Assembly: GCA_002787775.1 (NCBI GenBank)
Contig: PCUW01000008.1
Coordinates: 1-64,000 of the forward strand
Direction: 5' to 3'
From: Bdellovibrionales bacterium CG12_big_fil_rev_8_21_14_0_65_38_15
GTDB taxonomy: Bacteria > Bdellovibrionota > Bacteriovoracia > Bacteriovoracales > Bacteriovoracaceae
DNA length: 64,000 nucleotides
This document shows, one piece after another, positions 47,507 through 56,907 of this stretch. The position numbers and the translations under genes were made by a program. The notes beneath the pieces are model-generated. The model made no database searches. It had not been told where the DNA came from and saw only the letters and a list, made by a program, of their open reading frames with translations. Numbering within the stretch: the stretch's first letter is position 1; every line of letters begins with the position of its first letter.

Positions 47507-48862
47507 CTAAAATGAGTATCCCATGGAGAAATAAATTGAATCATTCGCTCTATAACTAGACCAAAATGAAGACATATCTTCTGCTTGAAGCATTTCAACT
47601 CCAACAGCTGTTACAAAATTATTAGTAAAGAGATAAGAGACATTCGTACGAAGCAAAATATCTTTTCGACTAAGGTCGTGTTTTAAATCTACAAGCCAAG
47701 TTAACTGTTCAGATGGTTTAACTTGTAACCAAAAGCCCACTGCATTTTCAAATCTAGAGCTATCAGAATAGAAGTCATCACCTGATGAAGCTTCGGTAAG
47801 TAATCTAAAATAATTCAGGCCAAAATCTAGGTAATAATTTTTATGAGTCAGGGCGAGAGTTGTATGACTTTCTCTTTTGTAATTAGGCTTAATTGAGAAA
47901 AAGTCTGAATCAAATTCACGATTTTCTTGTTTAAGTTTAATTGGATCTAACACATCAAAGTCTTTACCAAGTTTTGCATTGGGATCAATAACTTCCAAAT
48001 TAGCATGTAAGATCGTTTCACCTTTTACTATCGTTGGAATCTTTTGTTCAACACCAAAGCCAATAACTCCGTGATGGTTAACCACAGGATCCGCATTCAC
48101 AGTAACCTGCTTAAGATCAAGATCGTAATAAGCCTCGGCATTAACTCTCAAATTATTTTCAGGTTTGTACAAAAGATAAGTATTGAGCTTACCTGCCGTC
48201 TGTTTGTCACTCCAGTGCCAAGTAAGATTTGCTCCTAATGTTTTATTTAAGAGAACATCTTTAATCTGAGGATCATTTAGATTGTAATAAATAGGAACTT
48301 CTTTTTCATTAATGATAGTTCTCTCAGGCGGTCTTCTAATCCATTCACTCTTACTTGTTACTTTACCATTTTCAACTTTTAATCCAGGGTTGAGTTGTGG
48401 CACAAATAAGTAGGATAAGATAAAATTAAGTTCTAAATCCCCCATTTTCCTATCCCAATGAAACCCAATAAGGCCCTCTTGTTTTTCATCTAGAAGTGAA
48501 AATGAGCGGCGTGAATTTAAGTTACTAAGTCCCCAAAAAACTTCATTTGGATTCCAATCAAGAATCTTGCGCCCTATTGTAAATGTATTAGTGCCATCAC
48601 TCTTCTTAATATAGGCTTCACTTAATGAGTAATTAATTTCTTGATCATCCAAATAAAGTCTAAAGCTTGAATCAAACTTTGCTTCGGCTTGATCAATAAG
48701 AAGAAAATCACCTTCCTGCTTTATATCAAGATTCAAACGATCTTCAGAACGAGTCGTCACACCTGGATCATTTAGGCGATGAAATTTTTCAACCATGAAG
48801 TTTACTTGAGCGAAAGCTTGGCCAGCGAATGATGAAAGAATAAGGAGCAGTAAAATCTTCAT
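47507..48862 (-). CDS. Outer-membrane beta-barrel protein, family unknown
   Basis: Predicted 451-residue protein. The start at ATG 48862 gives a clean signal peptide (KILLLLILSSFAGQAFA, cleaved before Q); the open frame reaches 48940 but that extension precedes the signal. The mature protein alternates hydrophobic and polar residues in many amphipathic strands and ends in 'DSIYFSMGYSF', a C-terminal aromatic typical of barrels assembled by Bam. Motifs such as 'IGRKILDWNPNEVFWGLSN' suggest a DUF-type porin seen in Bdellovibrio relatives. A TTTAAT box lies six bases before the ATG. The substrate, if any, is unknown. Confidence 0.78.
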   Translation of the reverse strand: MKILLLLILSSFAGQAFAQVNFMVEKFHRLNDPGVTTRSEDRLNLDIKQEGDFLLIDQAEAKFDSSFRLYLDDQEINYSLSEAYIKKSDGTNTFTIGRKILDWNPNEVFWGLSNLNSRRSFSLLDEKQEGLIGFHWDRKMGDLELNFILSYLFVPQLNPGLKVENGKVTSKSEWIRRPPERTIINEKEVPIYYNLNDPQIKDVLLNKTLGANLTWHWSDKQTAGKLNTYLLYKPENNLRVNAEAYYDLDLKQVTVNADPVVNHHGVIGFGVEQKIPTIVKGETILHANLEVIDPNAKLGKDFDVLDPIKLKQENREFDSDFFSIKPNYKRESHTTLALTHKNYYLDFGLNYFRLLTEASSGDDFYSDSSRFENAVGFWLQVKPSEQLTWLVDLKHDLSRKDILLRTNVSYLFTNNFVTAVGVEMLQAEDMSSFWSSYRANDSIYFSMGYSF

Positions 48863-48989
48863 ATAGTTATTAAAGCGTAAATAAGGATGAGATTCGACAT
48901 ATTTTGACGCATCGTGTAAAAATAACCCAATCCACACCATTGGCCTCTAAATTGCTTTAGTATATTGAAAACGCTTAAAGGAAATTAAG

Positions 48990-51773
48990 ATAAATCAACT
49001 ACTTAGCCAGCTATTTACAAGGTTCTGCTTAATTATCAGTCTATTAGGACTGGTAGGTTGCGGCTTAACTAATGATGATCCTGTCAAAAATAAAGACATT
49101 TATCAAAATAGTGAGCTAGCGGGCTCATGTAGCATCGATCCTACGGCCTTTTCGAAATTCCTTGAAGCCGATGTAGAAAAACAAATTAAATGCCTTGAAA
49201 AGAATTTCGAACAATTTAATCGATATGTTAAAAAAGTTAATCCGAATGCAATTGGTAAACGTGAGCTAAGCGTATTTGTCGAAGACTTCTTTCCAAAAGA
49301 CGTTAGCTCTATCATGGACGGTTTAGATTTACTGTTTAAAGTCAATCTCATCTTTATTGATGATCAAAAAGATCAAATCTCAAATGAAGGCCTAAGAAGT
49401 CTATTTAAATTACTTGTCCATGCTAATCAAAATGCATTCAGAATAAATAATTCTTTTGCAAAATATGAAGAAAAGAAAATAAGTCTTAATCAATTAAAGA
49501 CAGAGTTCACCCAAGCGCTTACAAATCTATCAAACGCCGGAATCGATAGTATTCCACTCCACAAGAGCTCAGTCATTGAAATAGAGCAAACGATTAAAGA
49601 GGTCTCGAGCAAGTTCAACCAACTATCTTTAAATGATAACCAAATTAAACTTATTAAAATTATTAAAAAAATGTTTATTGGAAATGATTCGAACCTGCTA
49701 AGTTGTGATGAATTGAGAACACTTCTTTCAAAGATGAATCAGCTTTCATCAATTCTTTTTGATGTTCTTTATATAGACGAGTACAAATTAAACACTAAAA
49801 CTGAGCATTACTCATTCTTTCAAGAGCGAATTGACTTATTTTTTAAAAGCCTCAACTTAGAACAAAAAGGCATCATCCTTTCCCATAAAGATATCGCCTT
49901 CTTAACAACATACTTAAATCTCGATATTGAACAAGATATTGTAGAAAAAATTGCCAAGTCTGCGAAAGACAATCTCTTTAGCGAAGAAGATAGTCATGAA
50001 GGATTTAATGCAAAAGATTTAAACCTGTTAAAAACTTATTCACACGCCTATCTAAAGAGCTTTTTAACGTGGGAAGCAATTGAATACGAAACTGCAAGTA
50101 AAATGACGAGCCCGAAGTCATTTTATGAGACGACTTTAACGAAGTGGGCTCAAGATATTACTGAACTTGTTGATACAACGACCCTACCAGAAGAACTTAA
50201 AATCAGTCTGTTTTTAAATGATTTAAAAAATCTTTTAAATATAGACAAAAAAAATATCCAGCTTCTTGATAGTATAATGCTCTTAAAACCGCTACTTGTT
50301 GGTGGAAAACCAAGTCGCGTCACTCCCCTAGAAATCAGCCGACTTCTTCCAAAACTTAAAGATCTAGCTCTCATTGCTTTTGATGTAAAAATCTTTGCCA
50401 GAGAAGATCAAACAAGAGCGAAATGGTTAGATTTTGCCTTAAAGACAATACAGACTGTAGAAAAGAATATTCATAAAGGTGATGATTACGAAGTTGCTTT
50501 TATGACGGCAGGCTTAGAAAACTTCAAGGTATTTTTTGATGATAGTCATCGCTCTATCATCGATGGAATTATTGGCGGCTTTCCTGCAATAAAAAAACGT
50601 TTATTTGGCGGACATGAAGAAGTCGTTCTCTTTAAAGAGTTTAGACAGATATTCAGTGAAGCTAAAGACACAATTGAAACACTTTTTTTAACTGACATCA
50701 CATCCGACCTATATCAAAAAGAGCTTAAGTCGGCCCAACTGATAAAGAATCTCCCCTACAAGCATCACCCACTTTATAATAATTTCAGTGAGCAAAGAAT
50801 TAGCCGCTTTAAAAGCGATTTTAAATACGTATTAGCTAAGTTTCATTATTATCTTAATTCAGACAATCTTCAATACTATCAAACAGATATTATACGCAGC
50901 AAAGAGGGTGTTTTAACCAACGTCTTGTTACGTCATTTGGCAAAGATTTTTTTAAAAGCTTACGGTCATGAAGAAGATGGTCATTACATGCTTTCAATCG
51001 AAGAGATTGACTTCATGATGAAGCAATTTAAACCTATGCTTGAACCGATGGGTCTTTGGACTAAGAAGATAGAAACATTTGCTAGAAATATGCTTTTACT
51101 ATCTGATCTTTTTCAAAGCCGATCAAATGGGAATGCTTCAATGGATGTTGATGAGGCCGTTGAGTATATATCAATGGTAATGGTATCGGTTGAGATTCAG
51201 ACGAATCTCATGAAAACTTATCCGCAATTCTGTTCAAACACTGGAACTGACGATGAGCCAAGTTTTGAAACGAGTTGTTATCGTCCAAAGTTTTTTGACC
51301 TTATTTTTAACAACTTAAAACTTGGTAAGTATCTACCAAAACTTAAAAACTATATTGACACAGCTCCTAAAGAAGAAAGTCTAAAATTTCTTAGAGCGGT
51401 TGAAGGTTTTGCAAGGGATTTTGATGACGAAGCCATACCAATGGCAAAAAGGGATATCGTATTATTAGTTGGAGCTCTCTTAAATATTGAGAGTACATTT
51501 GTACGATTTGATCAAATCGATGAAAATAATATTCTAGATTCAAATGAATTAGACAGGGCGTTTTATGTTTATAGAAAAGGCATTGTTTCAGTTGCTGAAT
51601 TAAGTGAAGATCAAGAGCAGTATAGTAAATCAATCTTCTTGTACATGGTTCAAAAGATGGAAATGCCTAGCAAGACTTCTCTATTCATCTTTCACAACAA
51701 TCCTATGCGTGGTACTGTAGATGCAAAACGTCTCAATATTGGGACATTGCTATACTATCTTGTACAAGAATAA
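48990..51773 (+). CDS. Large EF-hand-like lipoprotein, apparent non-standard start codon
   Basis: Predicted protein of about 927 residues. No ATG, GTG or TTG exists between the in-frame stop at 48966 and a late ATG at 49314, yet the frame upstream of 49314 encodes a perfect lipoprotein signal (LIISLLGLVGCG) and residues that match the paralog at 61636-63864. ATA at 48990 lies seven bases after AAAGGA; ATT at 48984 is the other choice. Near the C terminus 'DQIDENNILDSNELDRAF' resembles an EF-hand loop and 'SRSNGNASMDVDEAV' a second. The body is helical. It is probably a Ca-binding envelope protein; function is unknown. The NYN gene follows after seven bases. Confidence 0.75.
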   Translation: MNQLLSQLFTRFCLIISLLGLVGCGLTNDDPVKNKDIYQNSELAGSCSIDPTAFSKFLEADVEKQIKCLEKNFEQFNRYVKKVNPNAIGKRELSVFVEDFFPKDVSSIMDGLDLLFKVNLIFIDDQKDQISNEGLRSLFKLLVHANQNAFRINNSFAKYEEKKISLNQLKTEFTQALTNLSNAGIDSIPLHKSSVIEIEQTIKEVSSKFNQLSLNDNQIKLIKIIKKMFIGNDSNLLSCDELRTLLSKMNQLSSILFDVLYIDEYKLNTKTEHYSFFQERIDLFFKSLNLEQKGIILSHKDIAFLTTYLNLDIEQDIVEKIAKSAKDNLFSEEDSHEGFNAKDLNLLKTYSHAYLKSFLTWEAIEYETASKMTSPKSFYETTLTKWAQDITELVDTTTLPEELKISLFLNDLKNLLNIDKKNIQLLDSIMLLKPLLVGGKPSRVTPLEISRLLPKLKDLALIAFDVKIFAREDQTRAKWLDFALKTIQTVEKNIHKGDDYEVAFMTAGLENFKVFFDDSHRSIIDGIIGGFPAIKKRLFGGHEEVVLFKEFRQIFSEAKDTIETLFLTDITSDLYQKELKSAQLIKNLPYKHHPLYNNFSEQRISRFKSDFKYVLAKFHYYLNSDNLQYYQTDIIRSKEGVLTNVLLRHLAKIFLKAYGHEEDGHYMLSIEEIDFMMKQFKPMLEPMGLWTKKIETFARNMLLLSDLFQSRSNGNASMDVDEAVEYISMVMVSVEIQTNLMKTYPQFCSNTGTDDEPSFETSCYRPKFFDLIFNNLKLGKYLPKLKNYIDTAPKEESLKFLRAVEGFARDFDDEAIPMAKRDIVLLVGALLNIESTFVRFDQIDENNILDSNELDRAFYVYRKGIVSVAELSEDQEQYSKSIFLYMVQKMEMPSKTSLFIFHNNPMRGTVDAKRLNIGTLLYYLVQE

Positions 51774-51780
51774 GGATTAA

Positions 51781-52317
51781 ATGTCAGAAACAACAGTTAT
51801 TATAAGCCAATCAGTAGCCGTCTTAATTGATGGCAATAATATGGAAAGAAGTATTGAAGGTGTAACCCAAAAAAAGGGTTATATGATCAATTACGATACG
51901 CTTATTCCAAAGTTATTAAAAACAAGAGGTCTTAACCGCTTGATCTATTTTCGTGAAGGAAAACAAATTTCGCAAAAGCTGGCGGAAAGACTTCACTCCC
52001 AATTTCATGGCTCCGTTAGACCCTGTCATAAAAGTGCTGATATCCCGCTTTCAATTAAGGCTACACAACTCTCAAGTAAAGTTGACGCTATTATCATCAT
52101 GTCAGGTGACAGCGACTACGTTGAGCTCGTTCGACATTTAAAAAGCGAAGGAGTTCGTGTCGAAATCGCTGCGATCAGAGAGACAACATCTCAGCTTCTC
52201 ATTGATGAAGCCGATCATTTTTTTGCCATCACAGAAGATGACTGGTTTACATTAGGATCTAATCAGCCTGGCAAAAAAGAAGCGACTAAAGCGAAGCCTA
52301 AAAAGAAAAAGACTTAA
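51781..52317 (+). CDS. NYN-domain (LabA/DUF88-like) putative ribonuclease
   Basis: Predicted 178-residue protein of the PIN-like NYN superfamily. Acidic metal-site positions appear in 'VAVLIDGNNMERS' near the N terminus, 'SSKVDAIIIMSGDSDYVEL' in the middle and 'LIDEADHFF' after it, and 'EGVRVEIAAIRE' is the usual strand before the final helix. These are Mg-dependent RNases in the families studied. The C terminus is a Lys-rich tail ('KKEATKAKPKKKKT') that could bind RNA. AAGGA lies just upstream of the ATG. The 3' end overlaps the convergent substrate-binding protein gene by 20 bases. Confidence 0.85.
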   Translation: MSETTVIISQSVAVLIDGNNMERSIEGVTQKKGYMINYDTLIPKLLKTRGLNRLIYFREGKQISQKLAERLHSQFHGSVRPCHKSADIPLSIKATQLSSKVDAIIIMSGDSDYVELVRHLKSEGVRVEIAAIRETTSQLLIDEADHFFAITEDDWFTLGSNQPGKKEATKAKPKKKKT

Positions 52318-53002
52318 TAAGTTTGCTGAAGTCCTCAGGAATATTATTTGAACAATATAAGTGTCGAGAATTGCCTTTTTTACCCTCATCAGTTGGGATA
52401 AAAATAATTGAATCACGCAAGCTAGGTTTTGTTTTGAATATATAATTAGCTTCAACTCTATCAATAAAAGTATAATACCTCTGTCGGACACCAATCATCT
52501 CTAGCATTGTAGCAATTGAACTTGATACAGTATAAGTTGTTGGCTTTAATTCGGCTTCAAGAACTTCGATATTATCACTGTATTTAAAAGAATTCTTCTT
52601 TAAGAATTCGAAGCTTTTATTTTTAAAAATAGTTTCAACAGATATATTTTTTAAATTACCAAAATCCTTATGAATCATTAACCCCAAAGGCTCATCTGTA
52701 AAAATCCCCGTCGAAAAAACGCCTATCTTTTCACGATCAATTGTTTTAAACCAACCTAAACCACAAATATTTTTTTCTTTAGCTGCTATAGCAAGCAGCT
52801 GTCTTTTGGGAGGATAGACTTTAAATATTATTGGATATTTCTTGCTTTTAATCTTCCTTACTTTATCAACTAGAATACCTGCAGCCTTACCTGATTCATT
52901 CGTATAGTAGAATGGAGGTCTTTCATAATAAAAAACCGTAATCTCTTGTGCATTAACAATTTTACAAAAAATAATGGAAAGAACTATTATGAAAAATTTC
53001 AT
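52298..53002 (-). CDS. Periplasmic substrate-binding-like protein (SBP family 3 type)
   Basis: Predicted 234-residue exported protein with a signal peptide ending VNAQ near residue 19. 'ITVFYYERPPFYYTNESGKA' followed by 'GILVDKVRKI' is the start pattern of amino-acid-type solute-binding proteins (SBP_bac_3), with a second lobe from about residue 95. It is short for an ABC-transporter partner and no permease or ATPase gene is adjacent, so it may be a stand-alone sensor or binding protein, as common in Bdellovibrio-like and Vibrio genomes. The ATG overlaps the Nudix stop, at the end of a seven-gene minus-strand run. Confidence 0.78.
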   Translation of the reverse strand: MKFFIIVLSIIFCKIVNAQEITVFYYERPPFYYTNESGKAAGILVDKVRKIKSKKYPIIFKVYPPKRQLLAIAAKEKNICGLGWFKTIDREKIGVFSTGIFTDEPLGLMIHKDFGNLKNISVETIFKNKSFEFLKKNSFKYSDNIEVLEAELKPTTYTVSSSIATMLEMIGVRQRYYTFIDRVEANYIFKTKPSLRDSIIFIPTDEGKKGNSRHLYCSNNIPEDFSKLIKSFSF

Positions 53003-53541
53003 GATTCTTTAACAAGATCTGCTAGATATAAAGCATTAAGAGTAAGTGAGTGTTGAATTTCTTGATTAAGGATCATTTGCTTTATCTGCGATTTTGATCT
53101 TAATACCAGCTCTATCTCCTCTAGCGGGTCAAGTTGTGGCTCGCCCTCGTAAATACAGTTCTCAGCAAGATAAAGGCTGCAGAGATTGGATTGAATCGCG
53201 GGGTTTGGTTGAACGACACCAAGAAATTTCCAATGATTTGAAATATAACCAGTCTCTTCTCTAAGTTCTCTTTTGGCCGCTAATAAATGGTCTTCACCTG
53301 GATGAATTGCTCCGGCCGGAACCTCTAAGGTTACATTATCAATTCCATGGCGATATTGCTTAACCAAAATAAGCTCATTAGAGGAAGTGACAGCTACAAC
53401 ATTAACCCAGTCCAAAAAGTCGAGGACATCGAATTGGCCTTTAAGGTCATTCGTTGTAGACTCACGATCAAGCTGACGATAACGAAAGATATTTCCCTTA
53501 AATGCGATTGAATCTTTAGTTGTTCGCCACTTTTTAATCAT
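52999..53541 (-). CDS. Nudix hydrolase, ADP-ribose pyrophosphatase type
   Basis: Predicted 180-residue Nudix enzyme. The Nudix box is perfect: G-x5-E-x7-R-E-L-x-E-E-x-G-Y, from 'GAIHPGEDHLLAAKRELREE' through 'TGY', near residues 76-98. 'LVKQYRHGIDNVTLEVPAG' upstream is the segment typical of ADP-ribose and NDP-sugar pyrophosphatases. It would clean up nucleotide sugars or ADP-ribose in the cytoplasm. The ATG starts one base after the stop of the coiled-protein gene upstream. Confidence 0.9.
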   Translation of the reverse strand: MIKKWRTTKDSIAFKGNIFRYRQLDRESTTNDLKGQFDVLDFLDWVNVVAVTSSNELILVKQYRHGIDNVTLEVPAGAIHPGEDHLLAAKRELREETGYISNHWKFLGVVQPNPAIQSNLCSLYLAENCIYEGEPQLDPLEEIELVLRSKSQIKQMILNQEIQHSLTLNALYLADLVKES

Positions 53542-54192
53542 TTAAAAATCAACTTTAATAAATCCAAGATCCTTGTCTTCGACCTCAGACAATTCTCTAT
53601 TATATTGATCTCTGGCTTCTAAGTACTTTGAGTAAGCATCTTCTCCAATTAATTTCACAAGCGCTTGATCATAGCGTTGTCTAACTTTCGCCGAGAATAA
53701 TTGTTCTTCCTCAGATGGCTTATAAGTATAGCTATCCCCATACTTTTCAATCATTTCCTCGTGAAATTCTTCAAAGGCATCGAGTTTGTCTTGCTCATAG
53801 CCTTCTCTCATTTTCCAATATTCTTGTAACACTTTAGCTTCAAGGCCAAGCTCTTTAACGAAGAGCTGATTCATTTTATCAGACCAGTCTTTTTCTACTT
53901 TTTCAAAGTAGGCTTCAAGTTTTATCATTTGATCTTCGGTTAAGACCATTCCTTCTTCTTCTGGTGTCACGGGCTCGATATCAACTTGTGATGTTTTTGC
54001 ATCATTAGTATCATTCTTAACATCGCCACCCAAAGCCTGTTTAGCTTTATTTAATGCTACTTCTGCCTCACCTTTTAAACTTTCATTAGGAAATGTCTTA
54101 GGCATAACATCGCTATTTTCATTTCGTTTTATTAATAAACCAATAACTACCACTAAGGTTAATACTGATGTTGCAATGGCAAACTTTTTCAT
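53542..54192 (-). CDS. Membrane-anchored acidic helical protein, unknown function
   Basis: Predicted 216-residue protein with one N-terminal hydrophobic helix (about residues 4-22, 'AIATSVLTLVVVIGLLI') that could be a signal anchor, followed by an acidic linker with many Asp, Asn and Glu and a helical domain (about 85-205) rich in Glu, Lys and Tyr. No known family is recognised. The ATG overlaps the GDPD stop by four bases. The operon context (lipid, amino-acid and nucleotide enzymes) does not point to a clear role; a periplasmic stress or envelope protein is possible. Confidence 0.7.
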   Translation of the reverse strand: MKKFAIATSVLTLVVVIGLLIKRNENSDVMPKTFPNESLKGEAEVALNKAKQALGGDVKNDTNDAKTSQVDIEPVTPEEEGMVLTEDQMIKLEAYFEKVEKDWSDKMNQLFVKELGLEAKVLQEYWKMREGYEQDKLDAFEEFHEEMIEKYGDSYTYKPSEEEQLFSAKVRQRYDQALVKLIGEDAYSKYLEARDQYNRELSEVEDKDLGFIKVDF

Positions 54193-54944
54193 TGATGCTC
54201 CGGAGAAAAATTCTCAAAAATCACATTATCACAAACAGCTATTGCCGATTTATAATCTTTTTTATTACGTATAGTCCAACCTATCACAGGTACACCTAAA
54301 ATTTTCTGCCATGGGAGTTTCGTCTCACGGCGTTTTAAATGGGCGACTTCATATGACAAGAACTGAGGTTTAATTAAAGGCAACAACACTAATGATCTCA
54401 CACTAGCTTTTTGCCACCCTGGTATTTCAGCATCATCCATTGAACCTGAAAGCATACCTTTGACCACATGAGGATAATGGCGTTGAATATAGCAAAGTGC
54501 TCCGTGATGAAACGACTGGATCGCCCACTCTCCACCGCAATGACTTTCGTACTCATCCATCATTTCAATTAATTTTTTCTCAAATGATCCATTGCTTTTA
54601 AATTGTTTGGTTTCAATCAGTAAAGGAACTCTACCGTTAACAAGCTCTAACACCTGTTTAAGAGTTGGGATTTTTTGATCAGTTTCATATAGCCTAACTT
54701 TTAAAAGATCACTCAGAGACATCTTTTGAATATCTCTTGGATCTTGGGCAAGCCTCGTTAAATCTTGATCGTGAAAGACAATGATCTCTCCACTTCTTTC
54801 ATGCAAATGACAGTCTAGTTCAATAGGATAGCCAGCTTCACAAGCCGCCTCAAAAGCTGCCAAACTATTTTCAGGAATTTCTACTCCATGATGCAAACCA
54901 CGATGAGCAATTGGTTTTTCTAAAAACCACGGTCTTTGTGACAA
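54189..54944 (-). CDS. Glycerophosphodiester phosphodiesterase
   Basis: Predicted 251-residue GDPD-family TIM-barrel enzyme that cleaves glycerophosphodiesters to glycerol-3-phosphate and an alcohol. Catalytic motifs are 'AHRGLHHG', 'IPENSLAAFEAACEAGYPIE' with Glu-Asn, 'ELDCHLH' and 'IIVFHDQDLTRL'. I favour the TTG at 54944, one base past the stop of the DUF1338 gene and six bases after AGGA; an open frame from 55016 overlaps that gene. No signal peptide, so it is cytoplasmic (UgpQ-like). It suits recycling of phospholipid headgroups. Confidence 0.88.
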   Translation of the reverse strand: MSQRPWFLEKPIAHRGLHHGVEIPENSLAAFEAACEAGYPIELDCHLHERSGEIIVFHDQDLTRLAQDPRDIQKMSLSDLLKVRLYETDQKIPTLKQVLELVNGRVPLLIETKQFKSNGSFEKKLIEMMDEYESHCGGEWAIQSFHHGALCYIQRHYPHVVKGMLSGSMDDAEIPGWQKASVRSLVLLPLIKPQFLSYEVAHLKRRETKLPWQKILGVPVIGWTIRNKKDYKSAIAVCDNVIFENFSPEHQ

Positions 54945-54945
54945 A

Positions 54946-55731
54946 TTAGTTCCTATTTGTAGACTCAAAGATTTTATCAGCAGAAGTAGGAACAAATCCA
55001 GTGTAGATTGCTCCATCTAACTCGTATCTTTTAGCAAATTCGTAATAACAAGAAGGAATTGTGTACATTCCTTCAAGAAATTCCAGGGAATATTGATCGG
55101 CCATTGTAGACGACTGAACTAAGCCTTGTTGCTCTGTTCCCTTAACTTCTCCACCGAAGCTATTAAGAGCAATTTTGTGACTTTTAAGGAAAGTATTCAT
55201 TTGCTCGATTGTACTAAACTTTTTTAACTTGTTAGCTGAAATGGTGAAATGATTTGATCTAAAACCCCATGCATAAAACCAAGCAGCATACTCACTTTCT
55301 TTTAGTAATTTTTCATAAATCGCGTAAGAAGGCATCCACACTTTTCGTTTTAAAAAGAGCTGGTCTAGATTGAGTCCGTCACAACTTTCAATTATGGATT
55401 CCATTGTTGAAGTAACAAAGTCACTAAATTTATCATCTTCGTACATAAATTCTGAAACAAAAATAAGTGGCTTATCCTTTGCTTCAAAATGAATTGCTTT
55501 TAAACGCTTATCTTCAAAAAAATATTCTTGGCAGGGTTTATAGCCAAATCCTACTAAGAACGATTCAAAAGCTTCTAGGCCAAGATTTGGATGAGCAAGT
55601 GTTCGAATAGCAATATGATCATTCATCACAATCTCACCTTGAGAAGTCAGAAGGTCATGAACTTTTAATGCTAGTGGAGTCACTTGACAGTAATCCTGCC
55701 ACTCTCTTTGAATGAATTCTTCAAAACTCAA
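54946..55731 (-). CDS. DUF1338 protein, 2-oxoadipate dioxygenase/decarboxylase-like
   Basis: Predicted 261-residue enzyme of the DUF1338/HglS family, metal-dependent VOC-fold dioxygenases that turn 2-oxoadipate into 2-hydroxyglutarate in bacterial lysine breakdown. Family motifs are 'NDHIAIRTLAHPNLGLEAFE' (metal His), 'YAWGFRSNHFTISANKL', 'LVQSSTMADQYSLEF' and 'IPSCYYEFAKRYELDG'. The protein is short compared with YdcJ-type members but all key blocks are present. It overlaps the FAD-oxidase stop by four bases, and the oxidase plus DUF1338 pairing recalls the pipecolate branch of lysine catabolism in Pseudomonas. Confidence 0.82.
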   Translation of the reverse strand: MSFEEFIQREWQDYCQVTPLALKVHDLLTSQGEIVMNDHIAIRTLAHPNLGLEAFESFLVGFGYKPCQEYFFEDKRLKAIHFEAKDKPLIFVSEFMYEDDKFSDFVTSTMESIIESCDGLNLDQLFLKRKVWMPSYAIYEKLLKESEYAAWFYAWGFRSNHFTISANKLKKFSTIEQMNTFLKSHKIALNSFGGEVKGTEQQGLVQSSTMADQYSLEFLEGMYTIPSCYYEFAKRYELDGAIYTGFVPTSADKIFESTNRN

Positions 55732-56900
55732 CGTAATCTCCTTGCAGAGATAAACTTTGGAATTTCTCGTCCAAATAAACCGTCAGCTAAAACTTTGCCA
55801 GAGTGAAAGGCAAGACCTAATCCATGAGCGGTAAAACCTCCGACAAAAAAGAGTTGTTCATCGGTTGGAAGCGCACCAACCATAGGTTGTCCATCAACGG
55901 AAAATCCCATAATCCCACTCCACCTGTGAGTAATTTTAGCTTTTCTGATTGATGGGATATGGTCATGCAGAAACTTTTCAAGTGCTTGTTGAATAAGATC
56001 GCTGGCTTCGTCTGAATAGCCTTTTTCAACATCTTTTTGTAATTGTCTAAAGCCACCGATAACCATTTCGCCTGTCGGTAGTTGTCTGAAATAATCTAAA
56101 ACAAAATTAGCATAGCACGGACCTTCCATAAATCTTGGAACTGGTGCCGTTGCTAAGATTTGTCCTCGTGTTGGAAAAATTTTATCATCAAAAAATTTAT
56201 TTAAAAGCGGGCTATATCCATTTGTTGCGTACACAACAATACTACAATCGATACTTCCCTTATTTGTTCTAACTCTCTTGCCATCACCTGCATTTTCAAT
56301 GGCATGAACTTCATGATGCTCACACACCTTAACGTTTGAAGAGAGTTTTGATCGAATCTGATGAAGGAGTTTTATAGGATGAACAGAGCCATCATCGACG
56401 TATTTAATGCCTCCGACAAAACCTTCTGCACCAAGACGAGATTTGATACCCGCTTCATCAATTGTTTCAACTGAAACATTCATTGATTTCATTAATGCTG
56501 CAGAATTTTGAAGCTCTTTAAACTCAGTATCAGTTGAGGCAAGAGAAAAACTACCTTTGTGTTCAAAAAGTAAATCTTCAGCCTTATCTTGAATGATATT
56601 TTCTTTAAGCAGCCTCATATTCTCTTCCGAGAATTGCCAAATCTGCAGAGCTTCTTCTTTACCGTGCTTTTCAACGAGACGATTAAAATGCTCGACTGAT
56701 CCACAAGTCACAAAGCCTGCGTTTCGCCCTGTTGCACCTGCTCCAATTTCGTATTTTTCAACGACGACCACGCTCATTGATGGATCTTCTTTTCCAATCC
56801 AATAGGCAGTAGATAGTCCTGCGATACCGCCACCTATAATGACAACATCTGCATTTGTTGGAGTCGTGCTCGATCGATCATTCCAATATGAAACACTCAC
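55728..56900 (-). CDS. FAD-dependent amine/amino-acid oxidase (DAO family)
   Basis: Predicted 390-residue flavoenzyme. 'ADVVIIGGGIAGLSTAYWIG' is the GxGxxG dinucleotide-binding site, 'VVVEKYEIGAGATGRNAGFV' follows as in PuuB- and pipecolate-oxidase-type DAO proteins, and the C-terminal 'FFVGGFTAHGLGLAFHSGKV' closes the FAD site. The start is GTG 56900, five bases after GAGG. It is 7 bases from the GNAT gene upstream and coupled to DUF1338 downstream. L-pipecolate or another cyclic amine is a reasonable substrate given that neighbour; gamma-glutamylputrescine is another. Confidence 0.85.
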   Translation of the reverse strand: MSVSYWNDRSSTTPTNADVVIIGGGIAGLSTAYWIGKEDPSMSVVVVEKYEIGAGATGRNAGFVTCGSVEHFNRLVEKHGKEEALQIWQFSEENMRLLKENIIQDKAEDLLFEHKGSFSLASTDTEFKELQNSAALMKSMNVSVETIDEAGIKSRLGAEGFVGGIKYVDDGSVHPIKLLHQIRSKLSSNVKVCEHHEVHAIENAGDGKRVRTNKGSIDCSIVVYATNGYSPLLNKFFDDKIFPTRGQILATAPVPRFMEGPCYANFVLDYFRQLPTGEMVIGGFRQLQKDVEKGYSDEASDLIQQALEKFLHDHIPSIRKAKITHRWSGIMGFSVDGQPMVGALPTDEQLFFVGGFTAHGLGLAFHSGKVLADGLFGREIPKFISARRLR

Positions 56901-56907
56901 ATGAACC

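Noticed and set aside
49314-51773. Starting the EF-hand lipoprotein at ATG 49314
   Set aside because: It would remove the lipoprotein signal and a block clearly homologous to the N terminus of the paralog at 61636-63864.
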